NCBI GenBank assembly: GCA_048380335.1
Contig: DBFCCI010000032.1
Location: 31,365-95,364, forward strand
DNA length: 64,000 nucleotides
Reading direction: 5' to 3'
Source of the DNA: Lachnospira sp900551945
Lineage (GTDB): Bacteria; Bacillota; Clostridia; Lachnospirales; Lachnospiraceae
Shown here piece by piece: positions 54,795 to 63,470 of this stretch. The notes under the pieces are model-generated. The model did no database searches. It was not told where the DNA came from and worked only from the letters and a program-made list of their open reading frames with translations. The stretch's first letter is position 1. Each line of letters begins with the position of its first letter. Position numbers and translations under genes: made by a program.

Positions 54795-55898
54795 CTATTT
54801 GATACTTTTTTCAAGCTTAAAATTACTTTTCCCATATTCTCTCAATAAATTTATTTTCATATTAATATCTCCTACAGGGCAACCAGCGTCAATTATGTAT
54901 TCAACATTTTCTGCAAGCTGATACATTTTATCCATTGCAGTATCTGATATTTCACAAAATGGCTTTTCTGATACAACTTGTGTTGCAAGTGCTATAGCTG
55001 ATGGATAGTCAATATCATTTTCATATATTACACCTGTAGCAAATGGTATTCTTTTTCTTGAAAGCTCTCTATAATAAGGTATTCCACAGCCTGCACCGCC
55101 TAAAACAAGAACTTTTGGCTCACCGATATTTTTCTTAAGCTCTACACTCCCCGTATTAACATCATAAGCCCCTTCTGTCAGATTATATAATTTGCATATT
55201 CTTTCCTGCGTAAAAATCTTATCGGGAGTTCCAAAGTCAACCTTGTGATTGGCATCAACTGTCATTATGTAATCTGAAACTTTACTTGCAAGGTCTATCT
55301 CATGTAGTGACATAATAACTGTAAGCTGTGTGTTAAGCACCATTTCCTGCAAAATATTAAGAAGCTCTACCTTATGTCTTATATCAAGAAATGATGTTGG
55401 CTCATCTAATACTATAATATCTGGCTTTTGTGCAATCGCCCTGCCAAACATTACTCTTTGTTTCTGCCCATCACTAAGACTTAAAAAGTCTTGATTGGCA
55501 AATTCAAGCGCATTTACCTTTTCAAGCGCATCATAGACAATCTCTTTATCTTCTTTTGTAAGTCTTCCAAAGTAATCGGTATAAGGATATCTGCCAAGAG
55601 CAACGACATCAAACGCTGTCATCATCTCTGTTTTTATCCGCTCTGTAAGAATAACTGCCATTTTCTTTGCATATTCCTTATTACTGTAATTATTTATCTG
55701 TTTTCCATCGATACATACGACACCACTTACTAAAGAAAGCTCTTTAATTATACTTTTTATAAAAGTTGACTTGCCAGAGCCATTCGGTCCAATAAGGGTA
55801 AGAATATTCCCTTTGTGAATACCTATATTTATATTGTCAATAAGTGTCTTTTTATCATATCCAATTGCAAGATTTTCAGTATAAAAATATTTCTCCAT
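54795..55898 (-). CDS. Corrinoid ABC transporter ATPase with C-terminal extension
   Basis: A 367-residue ATPase of the FecE/BtuD class. Walker A is GPNGSGKST (37-45), signature LSDGQKQRVMF (141-151), Walker B IIVLDEPTS. After the normal ABC domain (about 1-253) a 110-residue extension carries 'PKVLVLGGAGCGIPYYREL', 'YENDIDYPSAIALATQVV' and 'YIIDAGCPVGDIN'. It looks like a small Rossmann-like domain that could bind a nucleotide or corrinoid precursor. It lies eight bases after the permease gene and belongs to the cobalamin-riboswitch operon, supporting vitamin B12 or corrinoid import. Confidence 0.88.
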   Translation of the reverse strand: MEKYFYTENLAIGYDKKTLIDNINIGIHKGNILTLIGPNGSGKSTFIKSIIKELSLVSGVVCIDGKQINNYSNKEYAKKMAVILTERIKTEMMTAFDVVALGRYPYTDYFGRLTKEDKEIVYDALEKVNALEFANQDFLSLSDGQKQRVMFGRAIAQKPDIIVLDEPTSFLDIRHKVELLNILQEMVLNTQLTVIMSLHEIDLASKVSDYIMTVDANHKVDFGTPDKIFTQERICKLYNLTEGAYDVNTGSVELKKNIGEPKVLVLGGAGCGIPYYRELSRKRIPFATGVIYENDIDYPSAIALATQVVSEKPFCEISDTAMDKMYQLAENVEYIIDAGCPVGDINMKINLLREYGKSNFKLEKSIK

Positions 55899-55906
55899 AT
55901 ATACTC

Positions 55907-56941
55907 CTATTCACGAATTTGATTTTTTTTGACCATTAACCATATTACAACGGGCGCACCAAATATGGCTGTAACTGTTCCTATTGATAATTCTGACGGT
56001 GCAAGTATTGTTCTTGCAATCAAATCACAAAACATACAAAATACTGAGCCGCATAAAAAACACGCCGGTATTACAACAATCGGCTTTGCTGTCTTTAACA
56101 TAAGTCTTGTAATATGTGGAACAGCAATTCCTACAAACGATATAGGGCCTGCAAAAGCTGTAACGCAAGAAGATAAAAGACTTGATAAAGTTATTATAAT
56201 AATACGGAATACTGAAATATTAATACCTAAACTTTTAGCATATCCTTCCCCTAGCTGATATGCGCCAAGTGGCTTTGAAAATGTGTATGTAATTATTGCC
56301 ACTGGAATTACTATGATACAAGATAGTTTAAAGGTACTCCATGAACTACCTGAGAAACTTCCTAACGCCCAATGAGTAAGATTTGCTATTTGAGAGTCAT
56401 TTGCAAAGGTAATTGAAAAATCAGTTATAGCGGAACATATATAGCTTATCATTATACCAATAACTAAAAGCATAGACATACTTTTTACTCTTTTTGTGAA
56501 TATAAGCACATACATAAGGGAAAACAACGAACCAATAAATGAAGCTATAATCTGTGCCCACATTGGAACTGATGGTATAAACTTTAGTAAGAATATCATT
56601 GTGACTGCAAGAAACATTTTAGCTCCAGAGGATATTCCAAGTACGAATGGCCCTGCTATTGGATTTCTAAAAAATGCCTGCAATAAGTAGCCAGAAAGGG
56701 ACAAAGCTCCACCTAGTACGGCTGCCGTAAGAAGTCGAGGAAGTCTTATTTTCCAGATAATATTATAAGCTGACATTTGTTGCTCTTGTTTTAAAAATAT
56801 AATTTTAAATATTTGAACGGGTGTTATATTTACACTTCCTGTATTAACATTTAATATAACTGCCACCACAAAAAGCACAATTAAGATTATGTATATTAGC
56901 TGATATCTGAAAACATTTTTATATTTAAACTCATGTTTCAT
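55907..56941 (-). CDS. btuC: FecCD/BtuC family permease
   Basis: A 344-residue inner-membrane permease with about ten hydrophobic helices. Family motifs include 'RLPRLLTAAVLGGALSLSGYLLQAFFRNPIAGPFVLGISSGA' near 44-86 and 'GPISFVGIAVPHITRLM' near 264-282. Such BtuC/FhuB-type permeases move corrinoids, heme or siderophores. The cobalamin riboswitch upstream of the operon makes corrinoid the likely cargo. It lies between the binding-protein gene (249-base gap with a palindrome) and the ATPase gene. Confidence 0.9.
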   Translation of the reverse strand: MKHEFKYKNVFRYQLIYIILIVLFVVAVILNVNTGSVNITPVQIFKIIFLKQEQQMSAYNIIWKIRLPRLLTAAVLGGALSLSGYLLQAFFRNPIAGPFVLGISSGAKMFLAVTMIFLLKFIPSVPMWAQIIASFIGSLFSLMYVLIFTKRVKSMSMLLVIGIMISYICSAITDFSITFANDSQIANLTHWALGSFSGSSWSTFKLSCIIVIPVAIITYTFSKPLGAYQLGEGYAKSLGINISVFRIIIITLSSLLSSCVTAFAGPISFVGIAVPHITRLMLKTAKPIVVIPACFLCGSVFCMFCDLIARTILAPSELSIGTVTAIFGAPVVIWLMVKKNQIRE

Positions 56942-56979
56942 AAATAAATCCTTTCGTTTTTATAAAAACACATATATAG

Positions 56980-57130
56980 AATAATACTCAGACATATACT
57001 TTTGTAAAATTATTTACAATTCAAACAAATCCCACCACATACTTTTATTGCAAAAGGCAACAATTAGTGATAGGACTTGCTTGTATCAGCTTGACTAATT
57101 TACAAAATATTTATATGTCTGAGCATTATT
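56980..57130. repeat. 151-bp imperfect palindrome between btuF and btuC
   Basis: AATAATACTCAGACATATA at the left matches the inverse of the right end (ATATGTCTGAGCATTATT). The match continues towards the centre TTGCAAAAGGCAA. The right arm contains TTGACTAATTTACA, nearly identical to a stretch in the palindrome at 42808. It lies inside the corrinoid-uptake operon and may set differential expression. Confidence 0.7.
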
Positions 57131-57190
57131 TAACTTTAGCTTTGCTAATTAATACTTTAAAATATTAATAGCATTTTGCTTTATATTTCA

Positions 57191-58411
57191 TTACTGTAAT
57201 TTCTTTAAATATGTTAATTGTGTTGTATTATCATCTGCATTTAACATAAGATTAATATCATTTACCATGCTTCCTATTGTATCTGCTATCTGGAAGAAAT
57301 CAGGTGTTGTGCACCATACATTTCCTTCTTTTACTGCCTTTAAGTCAGAAAATGTACTGTTATATCCAATAAAATCATCAAGTGTTGATGGCTTACCACC
57401 AAGACTCCAAATATAGATTATATAGTCAGCATCTTTAGCTGTTTCATAGAAGGTTTCCATTTCCATTGTCTGTGTACCTGTCTTTTCAGGATTAAGTGAA
57501 CTGAAAATGTAGTTACCACCTGCCATGTTTACCATCTTTGCAAGATAATCTCCACCGTTTCTTACATAGAGCTTACCCTTTGATGTAATATAAAATACTG
57601 CTACTTTCTTTCCACTATTTTCTACATTTGAAAGCTTTGTAATATATTCTTCCTGTTCGTTAAATACTTTATTTGCACCGTCTTCTTTATCGCAAAGTGC
57701 TCCGTAGAATTTTGCCCATTCTACTCTGCCAAGTGGTTCTGTTTCGTAAGTTGACTGGTCAAGTATATAGTTTATTCCAAGTTCTTTTAACTTAGCAGCA
57801 ACTTCTGGTACTGATGAAAGCATTGTTGAATATATAGCAAGATTAGGTGCACCAGCTACAATAAGTTCGTAATCTGGGTCTTGATATTTGCCAACATAAG
57901 TTAATTTATTGTCATCAAATGCTTGTTTTACTTCATCAATATACCACTCATCTCTGTCATAGTTTACTAAGCTTATATTTGAAAGGCAACCACTTGCGTT
58001 CATAAGTGATGTTACTGGTGTTGAAGATACTAACATGTTTGTTACTGGTGCTTTTAATACCATTACATTGCTGTCAATATCTGCTGGTGTTGACATTCCA
58101 TCTGGTACAAGAAGTATTTTTGTTTCTTTGTCTACTACAGATGTGTCTTCATCTCTGTTTGTGACTGTTAGCATTTTGTAACCGCCCTTGTAGTAATCTA
58201 CTTTAAAGAGCTTTGCATACTTTAATTCCATTGTGTGGTCAAACTCAAGTTTGCCATCGTACTGATTTGCGTCAGAAGTTTCATTTGATGTTGTATTAGT
58301 ATTTCCACAACCTGTTAAGGCTGTACCTGATACGGCAAGTATTACTATCATCATTATAGTAAATAATCGCTTTGTAACTTCTGTCACTTTCCTTTTGTTA
58401 ATTGTTCTCAT
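57191..58411 (-). CDS. btuF: Corrinoid-binding lipoprotein (BtuF-like)
   Basis: A 406-residue extracellular solute-binding lipoprotein. Signal peptide and lipobox ALTGC (Cys about 35), then two BtuF-like lobes joined by a helix. 'YVGKYQDPDYELIVAGAPNLAIYS' and 'GGNYIFSSLNPEKTGTQTMEMETFYETAKDADYIIYIW' are typical of periplasmic-binding-protein type III folds. The ATG at 58411 is five bases after GGAGG; an ATG four codons earlier overlaps that site. The cobalamin riboswitch immediately upstream identifies the cargo class. First gene of the operon. Confidence 0.88.
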   Translation of the reverse strand: MRTINKRKVTEVTKRLFTIMMIVILAVSGTALTGCGNTNTTSNETSDANQYDGKLEFDHTMELKYAKLFKVDYYKGGYKMLTVTNRDEDTSVVDKETKILLVPDGMSTPADIDSNVMVLKAPVTNMLVSSTPVTSLMNASGCLSNISLVNYDRDEWYIDEVKQAFDDNKLTYVGKYQDPDYELIVAGAPNLAIYSTMLSSVPEVAAKLKELGINYILDQSTYETEPLGRVEWAKFYGALCDKEDGANKVFNEQEEYITKLSNVENSGKKVAVFYITSKGKLYVRNGGDYLAKMVNMAGGNYIFSSLNPEKTGTQTMEMETFYETAKDADYIIYIWSLGGKPSTLDDFIGYNSTFSDLKAVKEGNVWCTTPDFFQIADTIGSMVNDINLMLNADDNTTQLTYLKKLQ

Positions 58412-58488
58412 TCTTACCTCCATTTTGGTGTTTATTTAAGGCAATAAGAATACAGTTGTTAGCATTTGTACTTTTTTGCACAAAAATA

Positions 58489-58518
58489 AATAGTTTACTG
58501 TTCTCGCAGCAACTATTA
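58489..58518 (-). terminator. Riboswitch-controlled terminator ahead of btuF
   Basis: On the minus strand AATAGTT..CTG, a six-base loop, then CAG..AACTATT and TTTATTTTT. It lies directly after the cobalamin aptamer and before btuF, so it is the probable expression platform for transcription attenuation. Confidence 0.65.
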
Positions 58519-58520
58519 AA

Positions 58521-58665
58521 AACTGCCTATAAACCGGTCTCCTGACTTACACGTCTACGCCTGTATATGCCTTCCCAGATTTTTCCAGTGGCTTATTATA
58601 TACTGACTCTTTGCTTACAGTAGCGGAACTGTGCAGGATTTGCACCTGCTTCCCTGAAATTATCA
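58521..58665 (-). promoter_or_regulatory. Cobalamin (B12) riboswitch
   Basis: On the minus strand the conserved core is visible in order: CAGGGAAGCAGGTGCAAATCC, CTGCACAGTTCCGCTACTGTAAGC, GCCACTGGAAAAATCTGGGAAGG, and AGTCAGGAGACCGG. These match the established B12-box aptamer. It precedes a corrinoid ABC importer and should repress it when cobalamin is bound. Confidence 0.96.
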
Positions 58666-58745
58666 CAATAAGAAAATTTTATACAACATATAGATATTTA
58701 ATAGTAACATTCTATGTCTTGTATAAATTTTAATTAATGTGACAA
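58660..58745. repeat. 86-bp palindrome with TTRTCACAWTAA arms
   Basis: Left arm TTATCACAATAAG...TATACAACATATAG and right arm (inverse) TTGTCACATTAAT...TATACAAGACATAG. It touches the 5' edge of the cobalamin aptamer. Related arms occur at 59239 and 32911. Confidence 0.65.
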
Positions 58746-58836
58746 CTCCGTTTATAGTGTGTATTTACCTTATCTTTGTTAGAATACTATGAATATTTTG
58801 TTATGTCAAGATATTACCATTGTTTATCTCCATACA

Positions 58837-58991
58837 GATAGCAGAATTAGGTAAAACAAACACACACCAGTAAAAAAACAGTCACCTAGATTTGTATGCC
58901 CTCGCCAGACAAGTATGTCTGTCGCTGTCATACAAATCTATGCGAATATTTTTTTAATGGTGCATTTATTGTTTCACCTAACCCTGCTATC
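58837..58991 (-). repeat. 155-bp palindromic repeat, copy D
   Basis: Runs from GATAGCAGAATTAGG to CCTAACCCTGCTATC, so the ends have changed together (GATAGC/GCTATC instead of GATATC). The CACACACCAGT arm is on the left, the TGCACC arm on the right. The inner stem is TAGATTTGTATG/CATACAAATCTA and the central hairpin CAGACA/TGTCTG. Confidence 0.92.
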
Positions 58992-59238
58992 TTACACTTC
59001 TATGACAGATAAATAGATAACATATATTTATTATTGAAATATTAATTGACCAGCTTAATAATTGTTTTAATTATTGTTGTTGTGGCATAGTATCTTAGTA
59101 TTTTTTTGGGTGGAATGATGTTAGTTGTTACTAAATAGAACAAAATATAGGGAAGTTGTGTAATTGTAGCATTAAGAAATTTTTATACAAAATATAATAG
59201 ATATAAACTTTAGCTTGTTATTTGTGTAAAGAAAATTG

Positions 59239-59317
59239 GGGCTATCAATTTTACAATATTCTCTACAAGATATAAATAGCTATGTCTTGTATGAGTTTTT
59301 GTTATTGTGATAGCCCG
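59239..59317 (-). terminator. Palindrome and probable terminator of the pectate lyase gene
   Basis: GGGCTATCA and its inverse TGATAGCCC enclose a second inverted pair built on TACAAGACATAG-like sequence. On the minus strand it follows the pectate lyase stop by about 25 bases and is followed by CAATTTTC. The arms relate it to the palindrome at 58660. Confidence 0.6.
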
Positions 59318-59342
59318 CTTTATTTAATTAATTATTTTTGTG

Positions 59343-60794
59343 TTAGAAACCTACGCAGTTTCCTACGAGTGTTGCACCTTTGATATTGTTTGTTCCATTG
59401 ATTGATGTACAATCTTGAATGATTGCTTTTCCAAATGTTACAGTATATCCAAGTGCTGATGGCTTTCCTGTTAAAGGCCAGTTGTAGTTAAGTGTTTTGT
59501 TTGAATCTGCTTTGCAGTTTTTCATTGTAACAACTCCACTTTGGTTGTTTCTATCAAAACCTGCTGCATAGTTTCCTGTTGCTGAACAGCCAATAAGCTG
59601 ATGATTTAATGGGTCAAGATGTGCTGCTTCGCCTGGTGTTTTGTTGTCTACTCCACCCATCTTAAAGCCATTACCATCGCCATAAATACCATCACAGTAT
59701 CCATTATAATCTGCTCTACAATTTACAAGTGTTACTGCTCCATGAGCTGCATAACAATCCCAACCGTCATCGCTGTTATATTCTGAAACGCAATCTTCAA
59801 AATAATTGCCTTCTCCACAGTGAAGCTTTACAGCAAAACCATCTGCATTTTCACCAGTAGCATCTGCGTTGTGATGTGATGTACAGCTATAGAACTTATT
59901 GTAAGCTCCGCCATTACTTACTTGAAAACCTGCGTCTTCATTATAACAACATACAACATTTTTTAATGTATTATTAGAACCTGAGATAAAGATACCATTA
60001 TCTGAAGCCTTTGTTACTGTTATATTTTCTAATGTGCTTCCATCACCAGAAATAGTAATACCTCTGCCTGAGCTACCTGTTGTCTGTGAAAAGTCGATTG
60101 TTGCATTGTTCTTACCTGAAATATTAACGCCTGCTGGTAAACTTACAGCACCAGACTTAACTGTTCCATCAATTACAATTGTATCACCTGACTTTGCGCT
60201 CTTTATAGCACTTTCAAGAGATGTTCCACCATTCTTTACAAGGATTTGACTTCCTGTGCTTGTTGATGAGTCATTTGTATCAACTTGTATCTTATAAAGA
60301 TTAATTCCGTTACCAGCAGAATAAAGATATATGTAACCTGAATTTCCTGAATAACTATATGTAGCTATATCTGCTGTTGTCTTTGCTGTCATTGTTGAAA
60401 GTTGATTTCCATTGCTGTCAGCAACAACAAGAGTTCTTTCTTCATTGCCACTACTTCTTAATACAACCTTAATTGTAGCTGAACCAGTTACAGGTACTTT
60501 TACTGCTCTATAAGATGTACTTCCTGTACCACTTAAAGCAAGTGCGTATGTATAGTCTGTTCCATTTACTGTTACTGCTTCTTCTTTTACAAGCATCGTC
60601 TTTGATGAGCTTGCCTTTAATGTCAAGCCATCTACTGTTGTGTCTGCTGTAATTGTTCCAAGATTTTTAAAACCACTGTTCTTAAAGTTCCATGATGTAG
60701 ATGTTGACGCATTTACTGTTACTGAAAAAGCAAACATAACACACATCATACACATTGCTGAAACAAGCGTAAATATTTTTTTAAATGTTTTCAC
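59343..60794 (-). CDS. Family PL9 pectate lyase, secreted
   Basis: Cleaves polygalacturonate by Ca2+-dependent beta-elimination outside the cell. The 483-residue protein has a signal peptide (about 1-29), an N-terminal beta-sandwich (about 32-175) and a right-handed beta-helix (about 185-483). Putative Ca2+ ligands Asp318, Asp342, Asp343 and Asp346 have the same spacing (24, 25, 28) as the four Asp of the known Pel9A structure. The catalytic Lys is probably Lys378 in GNGFKMGG. The start is a GTG at 60794, seven bases after GGAGG; the longer frame with 22 extra residues is not used. Leader hairpins suggest post-transcriptional control. Confidence 0.92.
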   Translation of the reverse strand: MKTFKKIFTLVSAMCMMCVMFAFSVTVNASTSTSWNFKNSGFKNLGTITADTTVDGLTLKASSSKTMLVKEEAVTVNGTDYTYALALSGTGSTSYRAVKVPVTGSATIKVVLRSSGNEERTLVVADSNGNQLSTMTAKTTADIATYSYSGNSGYIYLYSAGNGINLYKIQVDTNDSSTSTGSQILVKNGGTSLESAIKSAKSGDTIVIDGTVKSGAVSLPAGVNISGKNNATIDFSQTTGSSGRGITISGDGSTLENITVTKASDNGIFISGSNNTLKNVVCCYNEDAGFQVSNGGAYNKFYSCTSHHNADATGENADGFAVKLHCGEGNYFEDCVSEYNSDDGWDCYAAHGAVTLVNCRADYNGYCDGIYGDGNGFKMGGVDNKTPGEAAHLDPLNHQLIGCSATGNYAAGFDRNNQSGVVTMKNCKADSNKTLNYNWPLTGKPSALGYTVTFGKAIIQDCTSINGTNNIKGATLVGNCVGF

Positions 60795-61344
60795 TGTAAA
60801 CCCTCCATTATAATATGCCAATGGCAAAATTATGAGAAACCTACTCTGCAAGTTTCTCATATGTTATAGCAACTGTCACCAAGTCTTGTTCAAACAAAGA
60901 TGTTGGCTTGTCGCTTACATACTTAAATGTAATAATAAAACTGCGCATATTTTATTATTACATTTATCCACTAAGACTAATATTTATATATTTTGTCTTA
61001 AGAAATTGTTATGAAGAGTGACGTCTTATATTGTTAAATTAATATTATTACTCGCAATCTTATTTGCGATTTTTCTGTTTATAACGATGTGTATTATAAC
61101 AAAATTATATATTAATCAACAATATCTCTCCAAATACGTTATAAAAATATCACACTTATTTTTATAAAGAAATAGTAAAATATCATAAACTTTTCATATT
61201 TTACTTGTGCATTTTTGCATTTTTTAAAATGTATTTGCAACTTTTATAAAGTTTGTTTATTTATCTTTTTTGTTTTTAGAATAATGTTTCAAATTACAGA
61301 TTTTTCGACATTTTTTGACATATTAAATGTTGTATAATTATTGT
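60795..61344 (-). promoter_or_regulatory. Structured leader/upstream region of the pectate lyase gene
   Basis: Three hairpins precede the gene: TGCC/GGCA at 60816-60826; ATGAGAAAC/GTTTCTCAT at 60832-60860; and a perfect 17-bp stem at 60924-60966 (TAAATGTAATAATAAAA and its inverse, nine-base loop CTGCGCATA). None has a U run on the minus strand, so they are more likely leader or operator structures than terminators. The rest of the gap, towards the chemoreceptor gene, is AT-rich with no ORF. Confidence 0.5.
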
Positions 61345-63249
61345 TTAAATTTCTTGTACCATATCTTGAATTGTATCTGACAAGTGTTGTATACTTTCAC
61401 TTTGCGCTGAAATTTCTTGTGTTGTTGTTGCTATATTAGTAATATTTTCATTCATTTCATTAATATCTTTAATAAGTACTTTTATTGCTTCTATACTTGC
61501 ATTAACTTTTGGAATTGTATCTTTTGATTTTTCTATATTATGCTCAATAAGAGTTTTAGTCGAATTAGATAATTCTCTTATATTATCAGCTACAACAGCA
61601 AAACCTTTTCCAGCTTCACCCGCCCTTGCCGCTTCTATACTTGCATTAAGTGATAACAGATTAGTCTTTCCTGCTATATTTGAAATATCTGCATTACTTG
61701 TATTATAAGCTTCTATAAAATCACTTAAAACAGAAAGACTATCGCTTATATTTTCACACTCTTTACTGATATTAACGGCCGACTGTGTTATAACTAATGT
61801 ATCATTAGCTGTCATTTCATTTGATTTGGCAAGGTCTGTAACGCCTGAATTTAATAGACCAAATTCTTGTATAATATCATTTAACTTTTCGTGATGTATC
61901 TTCTGTTTTTCAATATTTTTATTGTGCATACGTTCAACTTCATTTTTTTCTTTTTCAACAACTTCTTTATTATAATAAATGCAGTTTTCTTTTTTATTAA
62001 CTTGGTTATAAATTGCTTGTACCATCTCTTTGCAACTCTTATAGCCACAACAGAAACAATCTATATTTCTTGTCTTATTTGTATGCTTAAGCATATCATT
62101 AAATAAATTGTCTTCTTCCTTACTGTTAGGTATCTTCATAGCAATAGATTTAGCTGTATATTTTCTTGAAAAATCATTAATATCAAGCTGTGAAAATTGT
62201 TCATCAAAATATTTCCATCTGTCTTCTAATGACAATGCTTTATTCCATGGATTATGTGATTTATTCTTACTTGAAAAAAGTTTGATTTTTGATGAGTTAT
62301 CAACTACAAGCTCATTCATTTTATTTATTGCTAATTCAACATCAATATCATTAATTGCTTCATCAGTTCCCGTACCTCTAAGACACCCTTTACTACAATT
62401 TAATATATCTACAAGAAATGGCTTATTTGTTGTGCGTGAAGCATATTCATTTAAAAATTTATAAGCATTTTCCTCGCCTTCAACTTGTAAAACAGGCACA
62501 GTATTGCCCAAAAAGAAATTTACATTTTCTTTTAGCCCCCCAGGATGTGGATATAGACTTCCAAGACCATAAGTTGACTCCTCATCAGCTTCTTTTGCTG
62601 TTTTATATTTATTTTTAATTATGTTCATTAATTTTTTAAATGTTACATTATATTTTATGTAATTATTTGTATTTTTATCTTCTATTTCTATTTTTTTGGC
62701 AATACAAGGACTTAAAAATACAATTTCTTCTGATATTTTTTTATATTTTTTTAGATAAATTGCTTCGCATAACATTGGACTGTGAATTGGCATTAATTGT
62801 GGTATTAAATCTGGTTGATATTTTTCAATATAATCAACTATTGCTGGACAAGGTTGACTTATCATTCCAGTTTTTCCAGTTTGCTTTATATATTTTATAT
62901 AAGCCCACGTTGTAATATCTGCTCCATGTGATACAGAATAAATATTAGTTACTCCTAAAGACTTAAGATATCCAAAAATTTTCTTATAATCATTCGGATA
63001 ATTCGCAATAAATGATGGTGCAACAATAACGGCGTATTTCTTTCCATTTTTTAAATCAGAAAGAAACTGTTCTGTATCATCTTCATAATCTCTAGCATTG
63101 TGATTACAATTGTCAAAACAAGCGCCACAACTTATACACATTTTATCATTAACGTGTATAATATTATCAATTGATACATTAGCACCTAAAACAGGACAAC
63201 TTCTAATACACTTATTGCAACCTATACAGTCATTATTTGTAAAAATCAT
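61345..63249 (-). CDS. Chemoreceptor fused to [FeFe]-hydrogenase-like sensor
   Basis: A 634-residue cytoplasmic protein. It starts with a two-cluster ferredoxin domain (Cys 8, 11, 14, 18 and 38, 41, 44, 48). Next is an [FeFe]-hydrogenase H-domain (about 70-310) that keeps the cluster-type Cys134 (SQPCP), Cys182 (SPCIAKK), Cys285 and Cys289. A CxxCGxxxC Fe-S domain follows (Cys398, 401, 406, 423), then a methyl-accepting signalling hairpin (about 440-634; tip 524-560, SLNASIEAARAGEAGKGFAVVA). The residue before the first H-cluster Cys is Pro, where catalytic enzymes have the proton-transfer Cys. It has no membrane helices. A redox or H2 sensor controlling CheA is the likely role. Confidence 0.88.
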   Translation of the reverse strand: MIFTNNDCIGCNKCIRSCPVLGANVSIDNIIHVNDKMCISCGACFDNCNHNARDYEDDTEQFLSDLKNGKKYAVIVAPSFIANYPNDYKKIFGYLKSLGVTNIYSVSHGADITTWAYIKYIKQTGKTGMISQPCPAIVDYIEKYQPDLIPQLMPIHSPMLCEAIYLKKYKKISEEIVFLSPCIAKKIEIEDKNTNNYIKYNVTFKKLMNIIKNKYKTAKEADEESTYGLGSLYPHPGGLKENVNFFLGNTVPVLQVEGEENAYKFLNEYASRTTNKPFLVDILNCSKGCLRGTGTDEAINDIDVELAINKMNELVVDNSSKIKLFSSKNKSHNPWNKALSLEDRWKYFDEQFSQLDINDFSRKYTAKSIAMKIPNSKEEDNLFNDMLKHTNKTRNIDCFCCGYKSCKEMVQAIYNQVNKKENCIYYNKEVVEKEKNEVERMHNKNIEKQKIHHEKLNDIIQEFGLLNSGVTDLAKSNEMTANDTLVITQSAVNISKECENISDSLSVLSDFIEAYNTSNADISNIAGKTNLLSLNASIEAARAGEAGKGFAVVADNIRELSNSTKTLIEHNIEKSKDTIPKVNASIEAIKVLIKDINEMNENITNIATTTQEISAQSESIQHLSDTIQDMVQEI

Positions 63250-63470
63250 TTGTAGCTCTCTCCTATTCTCAAATATTTATTTATGACTATCTTAATTAAA
63301 CATATATTATTTTATAGCATTAAACAATCTCATTTCTGTACTTTTGTTACATTTAATATCACAAAGTTCTAGTAAGAACATAAACTTCGCCCCGTTGTTT
63401 ATGTAAATAAAATATTATTATCACAAACAACAAATGAGATTATTAGTTTAATTAACGTGAGTTCGACAAA
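63250..63470. other. Upstream region of the chemoreceptor gene with nested palindrome
   Basis: AATCTCATTT near 63328 and its inverse near 63432 enclose ACATAAAC/GTTTATGT (63379-63407) around TTCGCCCCGTT. No sigma-D promoter was found here. The palindrome may be another intergenic repeat or an operator for the minus-strand gene. Confidence 0.4.
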
